From NCBI GenBank assembly GCA_034669505.1, contig JAXDNJ010000059.1, forward strand, positions 1-64,000: a stretch of 64,000 nt of DNA, written 5' to 3'. The notes beneath the pieces were generated by a model. It worked only from the letters and a program-made list of their open reading frames with translations, had not been told where the DNA came from and did no database searches. Shown one piece after another: positions 42,587-50,778 of the stretch. Source of the stretch: JAFASC01 sp034669505. GTDB taxonomy: Bacteria > Pseudomonadota > Alphaproteobacteria > Rhizobiales > Beijerinckiaceae. The stretch's first letter is position 1, and each line of letters opens with the position of its first letter. The position numbers and the translations under genes are program-made.

Positions 42587-43196
42587 GGCCGGAGCCGGGC
42601 TCGATCCGGACCGCCTGATCATCCGCGATCTCATCGAGAATTGGGCCATCTGGCGCGACGGCCTGATGTGGGACCGCTTCCGCTCCGTCTGGCACGACGA
42701 TGGGCGGATGATGGCGACCTGGTTCCAGGGCACTGCCGACGATTTCATCCAAGTCAGCCGGGAGGGCTATGCGCGCGGCGTGCGCATCCTGCACTTCCTC
42801 GGCGGCATGTCGATCGACCTCGCCCGTCAGCGGGCGATCGCCCAAACCAAGATGACGATCTCGCAGCGCGCGCCGGTCGAGGGTGTTGCCTGCGATGTGG
42901 TTTGCACCGGACGCTTCTATGATTTCCTCGAGGAGCGCGAGGGCCGCTGGGGAATGGTCCTGCGCCAACCGATTTACGAGAAGGACCGGCTCGACCCGAT
43001 CGATCCCGGCGCGCGCCTCGCGCTTGACCCGAATCTGCTGAGGCAATTTCCGGAGGGGTATCGCCACCTCGCCTACGTCCAGACGAAGATCGGCTACGAG
43101 GTAAAGCCTGATATGCCCGGCCTCGACGGCCCCGAGGTCGAGAAGCTTTATGAGGACGGCGCCGCCTGGCTTGCCGGTGAGCCGCTGCGCCGCTGA
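42579..43196 (+). CDS. SnoaL-like (NTF2-fold) protein
   Basis: 205 residues. The pattern IIRDLIENWAIWRDGLMWDRFRSVWHDDG and the later TGRFYDFLEEREGRWGMVLRQPIYEKDRL fit the SnoaL-like polyketide cyclase/dehydratase family of NTF2-fold proteins. Such proteins are small hydrolase/isomerase or binding domains; the substrate is unknown. Co-transcribed with yqgE (8-bp overlap) and overlapping the 3' end of the convergent TetR gene by 49 bp. Confidence 0.75.
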   Translation: MPEAGAGLDPDRLIIRDLIENWAIWRDGLMWDRFRSVWHDDGRMMATWFQGTADDFIQVSREGYARGVRILHFLGGMSIDLARQRAIAQTKMTISQRAPVEGVACDVVCTGRFYDFLEEREGRWGMVLRQPIYEKDRLDPIDPGARLALDPNLLRQFPEGYRHLAYVQTKIGYEVKPDMPGLDGPEVEKLYEDGAAWLAGEPLRR

Positions 43197-43831
43197 TCCC
43201 AGGCGCGATCGCTTCCCCAGGTCGACAGGGCTGCGACGGTCATCGCCGACAGGCGATCTGCCAGATGGTCGATCAGCTTCTGGTCAATCTTCAGGTTGTA
43301 AGGCGGGCGTTCCAGCCGCTCGGGCCGGATGAAGGTCTCGATCTGCGACAAGAGCCAGAAGATCGCAATCCAGAGATCGGTGCGCTCGGTATCTGGCGGC
43401 AGGAATTTGCGTACCACCAACTCGGCAACGCCGAACATGGGGAGGTTCTCGGTCGCGAGAAAATCGGTGAAGACTTGCGTCCGCGCCAGCGTCTCCCAAG
43501 TGAAAATCCGCAGGAAGCGGCCGAGCTGGTCACGGCGGTTCAGCGCCTTCAGCTGCGTGCGGAAGAACGTGTCGACTGCCTGCGGGCCCTTCATTGCGGC
43601 GAGCCGGTCCACGTCCAGCGGGCTCAGTTCGGCAAAGGCCCGGACCGACGCCTTCAGAACCTCGTGATAGAGTCCGTCCTTGCCGCCGAAATGGTAATTG
43701 ATTGCGGCTTGGTTGGCGTTCGCGGCATGCGTGATCTCGCGGACCGAGCCGCCCTCAAACCCCTTTGCCGAGAAGACCGCGATTGCCGCTTGGATCAGAT
43801 TGTCCCGCGTGAGGTCAGCGGGACGAGACAT
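43148..43831 (-). CDS. TetR/AcrR-family transcriptional regulator
   Basis: 227 residues. N-terminal helix-turn-helix (TRDNLIQAAIAVFSAKGFEGGSVREITHAANANQAAINYHFGGKDGLYHE) and a ligand-binding C-terminal part of the CerR/DUF1956 kind. It is the second gene of a two-gene minus-strand unit: its start overlaps the stop of the membrane-protein gene by 17 bp. A palindrome ahead of that unit (44426-44458) is the obvious autoregulatory operator. The last 20 residues, overlapping the convergent gene, look unconserved. Confidence 0.9.
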   Translation of the reverse strand: MSRPADLTRDNLIQAAIAVFSAKGFEGGSVREITHAANANQAAINYHFGGKDGLYHEVLKASVRAFAELSPLDVDRLAAMKGPQAVDTFFRTQLKALNRRDQLGRFLRIFTWETLARTQVFTDFLATENLPMFGVAELVVRKFLPPDTERTDLWIAIFWLLSQIETFIRPERLERPPYNLKIDQKLIDHLADRLSAMTVAALSTWGSDRAWDQRRSGSPASQAAPSS

Positions 43832-44414
43832 GAATGAGGCCGCCGATCCTATCCTTCACGGACGCAAGCTTGTCGATCACGGTAGCCCCGGTCGGAATGA
43901 AACGCGGCAGCTCGACACCCCAGATTTTCGCGTTGCGTGGGACCGGTTCCGGCGTCACCTCGGCAACGACAGCGGGCGCGACAGGGCGGCGTACCGGAAG
44001 CACGCTCATGTCGGCAAGCGTGGTCGGACGAGGTGGTGGCAGGACATCGACCGATGCTACGCGACGAGGTTTCGCCGCATCGGTGAGGGCGGCGGTTCGC
44101 GTCGGATTCGCCATCCCAGCCAGCTCCGCGGTCCTCTGGACGGAGACGGCGTGGAATCGGTTGAGGCTGTCCTGCGCCGCCAAGTGCTCGGGGTAGTAGG
44201 CGAGCGTCTGCACGTCAATCGCTCCCCCGCCGATGCGGGTGGGGGAAACCACCGAAATCGCTTCCGACTCCACCTGAGATGGGGCGCGTTCCGAGACGAT
44301 GTGCCCATAGATCGCGGTGGCGCAGACCGTTGCGGCCACTGAGACCAGCACTTGTCCCGCGAATTTGCGCAGACCGGCGGCAAGCAATCCGAACACATCA
44401 CCCGAGAGCGTCAT
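43815..44414 (-). CDS. Single-pass membrane protein linked to the TetR regulator
   Basis: 199 residues. One transmembrane helix near the N-terminus (about 18-38, FAGQVLVSVAATVCATAIYG), then a proline-rich, mostly unstructured periplasmic or cytoplasmic part (VLPPPRPTTLADMSVLPVRRPVAP). Family not recognised. The ATG at 44414 is well supported by GAGGAG seven bases upstream. Sharing an operon with a TetR-type repressor suggests that this is the controlled gene. Confidence 0.65.
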   Translation of the reverse strand: MTLSGDVFGLLAAGLRKFAGQVLVSVAATVCATAIYGHIVSERAPSQVESEAISVVSPTRIGGGAIDVQTLAYYPEHLAAQDSLNRFHAVSVQRTAELAGMANPTRTAALTDAAKPRRVASVDVLPPPRPTTLADMSVLPVRRPVAPAVVAEVTPEPVPRNAKIWGVELPRFIPTGATVIDKLASVKDRIGGLIHVSSR

Positions 44415-44425
44415 CGGCTCACTCC

Positions 44426-44458
44426 TCAAACGACCGTTTGAATTCAGCCGGTCGTTTG
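44426..44458. promoter_or_regulatory. TetR-type operator palindrome
   Basis: TCAAACGACCGTTTGA (44426-44441) is a perfect palindrome apart from its two central bases, 12 bp before the start codon of the membrane-protein gene. A further inverted copy of CAAACGACC follows as GGTCGTTTG (44450-44458). Palindromes of this size in front of a TetR unit are typical autoregulatory operators. Confidence 0.6.
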
Positions 44459-44496
44459 TGGCGGGATTCCGGCCGGCCAAGCTGGGTGGCGAAAAA

Positions 44497-45288
44497 TTAA
44501 TGCAGAATCTGGCTGAGGAACAATTTTGTCCGCTCGTGTTGCGGATTGGCAAAGAACGCCTGCGGCGAATTGATCTCGATGATCTCGCCGCCATCCATGA
44601 AAATCACGCGATTGGCGACCTGGCGGGCAAAGCCCATCTCGTGCGTGACGCAGAGCATGGTCATGCCGTCCTCGGCGAGCGACACCATCGTGTCGAGCAC
44701 TTCCTTCACCATCTCAGGGTCGAGCGCGGAGGTCGGCTCGTCAAACAGCATGATTTTGGGGTTCATGCACAGCGCCCGGGCAATCGCGACGCGCTGCTGC
44801 TGGCCGCCAGACATCTGACCGGGATATTTGTTCGCTTGTTCCGGGATTTTCACCCGCTTCAAGTAGTGCATCGCGAGATCCTCGGCCTCCTTCTTTGGCA
44901 TTTTTCGTACCCAGATCGGCGCCAGCGTGCAGTTCTCGAGGATTGTCAGATGCGGGAACAGATTGAACTGCTGGAACACCATGCCGACCTCGCGGCGCAC
45001 TTCTTCGATGCGGGTCACATCGTTGTTGAGCTCGATCCCATCAACGGTGATGCGCCCGCTCTGGTGCTCCTCGATGCGGTTGATGCAGCGGATCATCGTC
45101 GATTTGCCCGACCCTGAGGGCCCGCAGATCACGATCCGCTCGCCGCGGCTCACCGACAGCGTGATGTTCCGCAGCACGTGAAAGCTGCCATACCATTTGT
45201 TGACTTCAACGAGTTCGACGATCGGCCCCTCGTTCGTCTGGGCCGCGGGAACCTCTTTGGTGGCTTCGGCTGTTTGCATGTCACACAC
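44497..45288 (-). CDS. Polar amino-acid ABC transporter ATPase, AapP/GlnQ type
   Basis: 263 residues with Walker A GPSGSGKSTMIRCINRIEE, Q-loop VGMVFQQFNLFPHLTILEN, signature MSGGQQQRVAIARAL, Walker B IMLFDEPTSALDPEMV and switch histidine VTHEMGFAR. It is closest to the general L-amino-acid transporter ATPase AapP. The permeases and binding protein of that system (aapJQM) are not next to it; it follows a TauE-like gene by 19 bp, so it looks like an orphan ATPase that may serve permeases encoded elsewhere. Confidence 0.9.
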   Translation of the reverse strand: MCDMQTAEATKEVPAAQTNEGPIVELVEVNKWYGSFHVLRNITLSVSRGERIVICGPSGSGKSTMIRCINRIEEHQSGRITVDGIELNNDVTRIEEVRREVGMVFQQFNLFPHLTILENCTLAPIWVRKMPKKEAEDLAMHYLKRVKIPEQANKYPGQMSGGQQQRVAIARALCMNPKIMLFDEPTSALDPEMVKEVLDTMVSLAEDGMTMLCVTHEMGFARQVANRVIFMDGGEIIEINSPQAFFANPQHERTKLFLSQILH

Positions 45289-45307
45289 TGGCCTGCTTCG
45301 CCGAAGC

Positions 45308-46042
45308 TTAGGCGAAAAGCGTCAGGCCCGACAACAGCAGCATCACCGAGAGGACTTGCCGGAAGCGCCTGTCATTGAGGCGACCGTAAACGCGCAAACC
45401 CAGCCAGGCGCCGAGCGCGAGGGCGGGAATCGTGGTGGCAAAGAGCAGGATGCTCGCGCGGTCAACTGTAATCGCGCCGATGATTCCCAGCGTCACGACC
45501 TGCGCGAACACGATGAAAGGCTGATAGACGCCGCGCGCGACCTCCTTCGGCCAGCCGCGAACCTGCGTCCAGATTGTCGGCAGCACGCCGGAATAGCCGC
45601 CGAGGCCGCCGAGGACCCCGCCGGCGAAGCCCACCAGCGCATCGGCTGCACGGCCGCCGCGGCTGAAATAGGGAAGCTGCGGGGCTGCGAGCGCGTACAG
45701 GCCATAGGCGACCAGAAAAACCCCGATGCCGGCGCGGATAATGTCTGCGCGCGTATGGGAGAGCAGCGCGACGCCGGCTGGTATGCCCAACACCGCGCCG
45801 GCAACAAACGGCCAGAGCCGCGCGATCCCGATCGAGCGGCGGATCGGCCAGATCAGAACGCCGTGAAGCAGCGTGCCCGAACCAACGACCATGGCCGTCG
45901 TGTGCAGCGGGTCGAGCACGTGCAGCCAAATGGCGGAGGCCGCGAGCGCAAAGGCAAATCCCGCGCCGCCGGCTGCGAAGGCGCCGAGAAACGCGCCAAT
46001 CCACACGACAACCAGAGTCGCAAACGAGAAATCGGCGCTCAT
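45308..46042 (-). CDS. TauE/SafE-family anion exporter
   Basis: 244 residues, about eight membrane helices. TauE/SafE landmarks: GAFLGAFAAGGAGFAFALAASAIW near the N-terminus and LVGFAGGVLGGLGGYSGVLPTIW in the middle. The family exports sulfite, sulfoacetate and similar organic anions. It lies between a NitT/TauT-type binding-protein gene and an ABC ATPase gene on the same strand with short gaps, suggesting one operon for uptake and export of a sulfur- or carboxylate-containing compound (inference). Confidence 0.88.
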   Translation of the reverse strand: MSADFSFATLVVVWIGAFLGAFAAGGAGFAFALAASAIWLHVLDPLHTTAMVVGSGTLLHGVLIWPIRRSIGIARLWPFVAGAVLGIPAGVALLSHTRADIIRAGIGVFLVAYGLYALAAPQLPYFSRGGRAADALVGFAGGVLGGLGGYSGVLPTIWTQVRGWPKEVARGVYQPFIVFAQVVTLGIIGAITVDRASILLFATTIPALALGAWLGLRVYGRLNDRRFRQVLSVMLLLSGLTLFA

Positions 46043-46078
46043 CTCGTCATGCCGAAGCCACCCGCCAGTCAGGCAGCG

Positions 46079-47092
46079 TCAGCTTCCAGGAAGATCGGCC
46101 ATTTCGGGAAAGAACAGGTCCTTCCAGCTCGCCGGCTTCACCGACAGCGCGCCGACGCGATGCATGAAATCGGCATAAGCAATGATGTTCTTCGGCACGA
46201 TCGTCCATTCGTTCTCGGGCAAGTGGATTATTCGCTCGACTTCGGCGACATCCATCTTCGACTTGTCGAGTTTCACATAGATCGCTGCGGCGCGCGCGGG
46301 CTCCTCCCGAAGTATTCTTTCCGCTTCACTCAGCGCGTCGACAAAGGCGCGGATGAGCTTCGGATTCTCGTCGTGGAACTTTGTCGTGGCCCAGACGACG
46401 TTGAATGTGTGAGGCCCACCCAGCACCTCAAAACTGTCGAGTATTTTGTGCGCGCGCGGATCGGCGAGTTCCTGGTACATGAAGGGGGCCGAGCCGAAAT
46501 GCGCGGTGATGCCGGACTTTCCACCAAGCATCGCCACCTGTGCATCGGGATGACCCATCGAGACCGTCAGCGCATCGAGCTTGTATTGCTGTCCCGGACC
46601 GAAAGTCTTCTCCGCCGCCATCTGCAATGTCAGGGCTTGAATTGACGTTTTTATCGAGGGCAGCGCGACCCTGTCAGCATCGCTGAGATCGGCGATCGAC
46701 TTCACCTTCGGGTTCACGCTGATCAGATAGATTGGCATCGCGTTGAGGGCCGCGACACCTTTGACACCGTAGGTGCTACCTGTCTTTCCCCAGATCGTGA
46801 TCAATTGACTGGCCCCACCGGACGCGAGGTCGAGATTGCCGGAAATGATCGCGTCGTTCATCGGCGTGCCGCTGGTGAACTGGATCCATTGCGGTTGCAC
46901 GTCCAGCCCGGCGGCCGTTGCGTGCTTCTCGAGAAGCTTTTCGCTTTCCATGATGGTGATCGGCAAGTACGAAATGCCGAACTGCTTCGCGATGCGGACG
47001 GTTTTTGTGTCCGCGAACGCGCCGCATACTCCGGCGATGTTCATGAGCACCGCCAGGCCGATCCTTACGGACCGTCGTGGAACATATTCCAT
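46079..47092 (-). CDS. NitT/TauT-type ABC substrate-binding protein
   Basis: 337 residues with a signal peptide (about 1-28, AGVCGAFA). The mature domain has the SsuA/THI5-like pattern: VRIAKQFGISYLPITIMESEKLLEKHA, AIISGNLDLASGGASQLIT and DVAEVERIIHLPENEW. The family binds aliphatic sulfonates, nitrate, taurine or pyrimidines. No matching permease or SsuB-type ATPase is adjacent; TauE-like and AapP-like genes follow. The ATG is preceded by GGGAGAAGAAG. Confidence 0.85.
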   Translation of the reverse strand: MEYVPRRSVRIGLAVLMNIAGVCGAFADTKTVRIAKQFGISYLPITIMESEKLLEKHATAAGLDVQPQWIQFTSGTPMNDAIISGNLDLASGGASQLITIWGKTGSTYGVKGVAALNAMPIYLISVNPKVKSIADLSDADRVALPSIKTSIQALTLQMAAEKTFGPGQQYKLDALTVSMGHPDAQVAMLGGKSGITAHFGSAPFMYQELADPRAHKILDSFEVLGGPHTFNVVWATTKFHDENPKLIRAFVDALSEAERILREEPARAAAIYVKLDKSKMDVAEVERIIHLPENEWTIVPKNIIAYADFMHRVGALSVKPASWKDLFFPEMADLPGS

Positions 47093-47323
47093 TGGCTTCT
47101 TCTCCCAGCATTTGCTCGACTTATGGCGCCGCAGATTCTTGCGCAGAGAACATTCCGCTTCACGTCCAAGTCAAGCGAGGAGGGCTTCTCCTTTCGGCGA
47201 GTACCGGTTTTGAGAGCCCATAAAACTGCCATATGGTCGGATCGCGACGCGCAAAAGAGTTTGCTCCGATCACCTTGAGCAAGCATTCTCGACGGAACGT
47301 CCCCGGGAGCGGGAAATCGAAAC

Positions 47324-47707
47324 TTGTTGCAGACGATCCTCATCGTCGACGACGAATGGGCGCTGGCCGAAGTGCTAAGCGCGATCCTGCGCGATGAGGG
47401 ATATTGCACGCTCATCGCCGGCAATGGCCGGGAAGCGGAAGCACTGCTGAAGACCGAAAGCGTCGATCTCGTCATCGTGGATTTCATGATGCCGATCATG
47501 GATGCGCCGGAGTTGATCGCCTGGATGAAAGAGCAGGCGGCGCTGACGTCGATTCCGGTAATCATCATGACCTCATTGCCGGAAACGACGGTACGTGCAC
47601 GCGCCCGCGGCTTCGCCGCCTACCTGCAAAAGCCGTTCATGATCGATGACATCGCCGAGGCGGTCGCCCGGCATTTGCCTGCGGAGCAGTCGCAACTGCG
47701 CCCTTAA
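47324..47707 (+). CDS. Single-domain response regulator
   Basis: 127 residues, a receiver domain and nothing else. Acidic pocket D9-D10-E11, phospho-acceptor Asp53 in VIVDFMMP, Thr83 and Lys103 are all in place, so it should be phosphorylatable. The start is TTG with GGGAGCGGGAAATCG upstream. No output domain; a CheY-like or DivK-like relay role is likely. The hybrid kinase at 48210 on the same strand may be its partner. Confidence 0.88.
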   Translation: MLQTILIVDDEWALAEVLSAILRDEGYCTLIAGNGREAEALLKTESVDLVIVDFMMPIMDAPELIAWMKEQAALTSIPVIIMTSLPETTVRARARGFAAYLQKPFMIDDIAEAVARHLPAEQSQLRP

Positions 47708-47837
47708 AGTCACACCGCGTCCAAATCCCATTATTGCTCAGCTTGGCATCATAGATTCCGCCCAGATGCGGGTGTACCCGATTCGAGACGGTGAACGAGC
47801 TTGAACCGAGCCATTACTGCCCCGTTGTGAGGGACCG

Positions 47838-48074
47838 ATGCGGAAGAACTTGCCCGAACCTAGTGCGAGCGACGCCAAGACGCGCCGCGGCGCCGAGTTA
47901 CACGTCATTCAACGCGCGGTGCCTCAGAGCGACTCCGCGTTGCCTGAATCCGTGCAACTTCGCGCCGAGCGGGATTCACTTTTATGGATTTTGCGGATCG
48001 TGCGGCGCGAAGTGAATTGGTCCGACGACAGCCCGACCTTGCGCATGATCGACGCCGCCCTTGCGAGAGGTTGA
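47838..48074 (+). CDS. Small protein of unknown function
   Basis: A 78-residue hydrophilic frame (ATG 47838). The second half forms a likely amphipathic helix (SVQLRAERDSLLWILRIVRREV) and ends DSPTLRMIDAALARG. No family recognised. Position between a response regulator and a hybrid kinase on the same strand is the only clue. Confidence 0.5.
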   Translation: MRKNLPEPSASDAKTRRGAELHVIQRAVPQSDSALPESVQLRAERDSLLWILRIVRREVNWSDDSPTLRMIDAALARG

Positions 48075-48209
48075 ATACTGATGGGCGGCTTGCCCTTGTT
48101 CAACGGGCTATGGCAATATCAAAGTCCACGCATCGGTTAGTCGCGGATTCGCCGGTTTGCCCGGTTGCTGACGCAACGATGGAGCATACGCGCCGCGGGC
48201 GAGCTTTTG

Positions 48210-50684
48210 ATGAGTTTCCCTTCCCGTATTTTGCGTCTTGATCTTTTCGAACGTCTGAGCCGATTGTTGCCGCGCCGTCCGTTCGGATCGACCCGGCCTT
48301 CGAAGAAACAACAAGCGATCACCGAAAGCGAGGCGCGCTACAGGCTGCTTGCCGACTCGCTTCCGCAGCTCGTCTGGACGATGTCTCCGGACGGCACGGT
48401 CAGCTACTTGAACGCGACCCTGTCGGCTTATCTCGGCGGTCTGGCCGCGCTCGACCAAGACGGCTTCCGTCATGTCCATCCCGACGACCGCGAGCTCTCC
48501 CGGAACGCTTTTGCCGGAGGCTTGAGCAGCGATCAGATATTCTCGTTCGAGGCTCGGCTGGCGCGCACGGACGGCGAATGGCGCCATCATCGCTTCACGC
48601 TTGTGCCGCGAAAATCCGGCGGCGTCACGGTCGATTGGATCGGTACCGCGCTTGATATCGACGATCTGCATCGCGCCCAGCTCGAACTCCGCGACAAGGA
48701 AGAGCACCTGCGCTTGGCGCTCGAAGGGGCGCGGCTAACGACCTGGCAGCGCGAAGTAGAATCCGGCGTCGGACGCTGGCATGGCGGCATCGTGCAGCGT
48801 TTGTCTTCTGCGCTCAACACGGCGCATGGTCAGGACACGTTTCTCTCGCTTGTGCATCCGGAAGACCGCCCCAGCATCCAAGACAAATTGCGCGCCGTGC
48901 GTGAAGAGAGCGTCGACTATGACGCCGTTTTCCGTCTGAAATCGGATAGCGGGGAGTGGCGGTGGATCGCCTCGCGCGCCCGCGTCTTCGATCGCGAGCA
49001 CGAGAGTGCGGCTCGCATGATTGGCGTTGCGCAGGATATTACCGAGCAGCGCCGCGCCGAACTTGAACTCAGTGAGAGCGAAGCTTTCCTCCGCGGCATT
49101 CTGGAGAGCAGCGCCGATTGCATCAAAGTGCTCGATCTTTCCGGCCGGCTGATTTTCATGAATGGTCCCGGCCTGCACGCTATGGAAATCGCCGACCTCG
49201 AACCTCTGCTTGGCCGGCAATGGACGGAGTTTCTGCCGCGCGACGAGCAGCCGGAATTCCAGCGCTCGATTGAAACTGCGCGAAGGGGCCAGAGTTCGCG
49301 CATCACCGCGCTCCTGCCGACGTTCAGAGGCGCAGAGAAATGGTGGGACATCCAGGTCACGCCGGTCTTGCATACGCACAGCGGCAAGCCAGAACGCATT
49401 CTCGCAATCGCGCGCGACATCACGGACGAGCGCCGCGCCGCCGAAATGCTGGAGCGCCTGAACGACGAATTGGAAGACAAAGTCGCACGCCGCACGCAAG
49501 CCTTAGCGGACGCGGCGCGGGAACTTGCCGGCGAAATGCGCCGGCGTGAAGAAGCGCAAGCGGCCCTCGTCCAGGCGCAGAAGATCGAAGCGCTCGGTCA
49601 GTTCACCGGCGGGATCGCGCACGACTTCAACAATGTGCTCGCCGCGGTGCTTGGCACATACCGGATGATCAAGCGCCGTACGTCCGATGAGCAGGTGCTC
49701 GAGTTCGTGCGCCACGGCGAGAGCGCCGCGGAGCGCGCAGCCGGACTCGTCCGTCAGCTCATGGGATTTGCCCGCCGCGAGGAACTGCGTCCGACGCGCG
49801 TCCAACCGGACGATCTGATGAACGATGTGGCGCCGCTCGTGCGCCACGCCGTCGGCACCGACATTGCGTGCGAGATCGAGATCGGTGACGAATGCTGGCC
49901 GATCATTGTCGACCGGCAGCGGCTCGAAGTCTCCGTCCTCAACCTCGTCCTCAACGCGCGCGATGCGATGAAAGGCCACAAAGGAAGCGTGCGCGTCTCC
50001 GTTCGCAACGAGGAAAGCGAATTCCGCAATGAGCGCTTGCGACTCGGTCCGCATGTCGTCTTCACGGTCGAAGATTCAGGAAGCGGCATGGCGCCCGACA
50101 TCGCGGCGCGCGCAACCGAGCCGTTTTTCACGACAAAGCCGAGAGGCAGCGGCACCGGCCTCGGTCTTGCGACCGCGCACGGATTTGCCGAACAATCCGG
50201 TGGCGCGCTGACCATCGACAGCCGATCCGGAATCGGCACCAAAGTTTCGATCGTATTGCCGCGCGCGCCGTTCCTCGGCGAAGAGCCGGTCGAACAGATC
50301 GATTCGAACCTGCACGGCCGCGCCGTCATCCTGCTCGTCGACGACGACGAGCAGGTGCGGCCGCTCACCGCGTCTTTCCTGCGCGATCTCGGCTACACGA
50401 TCATCGAGGCGCCGACTGCGGAGATCGCCTTCGCGCTCGCCCATGCGCCGGAGGCGCTCGATCTCGTCATCACCGACGTCGTCATGCCGGGCGCCGACGG
50501 GCCGAAGCTGGCGTCGCGTCTGCGCCGGGAACGCGCGGATTTGCCGATCCTGTTCATCACCGGCCACTCGGAAACCAGCGACTTGCAAGGCGAACGCGTC
50601 CTGCAAAAACCTTTCGGACATGCGGAACTCGCCGACAACATCTTGCAAATGCTGGGTCGTTTGCCCGCCGAAATAATCCTTTAA
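48210..50684 (+). CDS. PAS-domain hybrid sensor histidine kinase
   Basis: 824 residues, no transmembrane helix, so it is cytosolic. Order: three PAS/PAC sensor domains (about residues 39-155, 165-285, 290-405), a coiled-coil connector (ERLNDELEDKVARRTQALADAA), a HisKA domain with phospho-acceptor His471 in FTGGIAHDFNNVLAAVLG, an HATPase domain (VLNLVLNARDAM, VEDSGSGMAPDI, GSGTGLGLAT), and a C-terminal receiver with Asp756 in LVITDVVMPGADGP. Such PAS kinases answer to redox, oxygen, light or ligands; which one is not evident. The TTG at 48165 would add 15 residues. Confidence 0.92.
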   Translation: MSFPSRILRLDLFERLSRLLPRRPFGSTRPSKKQQAITESEARYRLLADSLPQLVWTMSPDGTVSYLNATLSAYLGGLAALDQDGFRHVHPDDRELSRNAFAGGLSSDQIFSFEARLARTDGEWRHHRFTLVPRKSGGVTVDWIGTALDIDDLHRAQLELRDKEEHLRLALEGARLTTWQREVESGVGRWHGGIVQRLSSALNTAHGQDTFLSLVHPEDRPSIQDKLRAVREESVDYDAVFRLKSDSGEWRWIASRARVFDREHESAARMIGVAQDITEQRRAELELSESEAFLRGILESSADCIKVLDLSGRLIFMNGPGLHAMEIADLEPLLGRQWTEFLPRDEQPEFQRSIETARRGQSSRITALLPTFRGAEKWWDIQVTPVLHTHSGKPERILAIARDITDERRAAEMLERLNDELEDKVARRTQALADAARELAGEMRRREEAQAALVQAQKIEALGQFTGGIAHDFNNVLAAVLGTYRMIKRRTSDEQVLEFVRHGESAAERAAGLVRQLMGFARREELRPTRVQPDDLMNDVAPLVRHAVGTDIACEIEIGDECWPIIVDRQRLEVSVLNLVLNARDAMKGHKGSVRVSVRNEESEFRNERLRLGPHVVFTVEDSGSGMAPDIAARATEPFFTTKPRGSGTGLGLATAHGFAEQSGGALTIDSRSGIGTKVSIVLPRAPFLGEEPVEQIDSNLHGRAVILLVDDDEQVRPLTASFLRDLGYTIIEAPTAEIAFALAHAPEALDLVITDVVMPGADGPKLASRLRRERADLPILFITGHSETSDLQGERVLQKPFGHAELADNILQMLGRLPAEIIL

Positions 50685-50709
50685 CTTTTTCTTTCCGGAT
50701 TTCCGCAGC

Positions 50710-50725
50710 TTAACGCGGGGTTAAC
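50710..50725 (+). promoter_or_regulatory. CtrA box upstream of the coiled-coil membrane protein
   Basis: TTAACGCGGGGTTAAC matches the CtrA consensus TTAA-N7-TTAAC perfectly and is also a near-palindrome. It lies 54 bp before the ATG at 50779, a position suited to activation or repression of that promoter. Confidence 0.55.
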
Positions 50726-50778
50726 TGAATCGCGCCAATTTTCACTTCTGTTGTAAGTTTGCTCATCAGGAACCGAGG

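Noticed and set aside
45197..46645. 482-codon plus-strand frame opposite the transport operon
   Set aside because: Low-complexity D/R/A/H composition, and it spans three genes on the other strand with normal family motifs.
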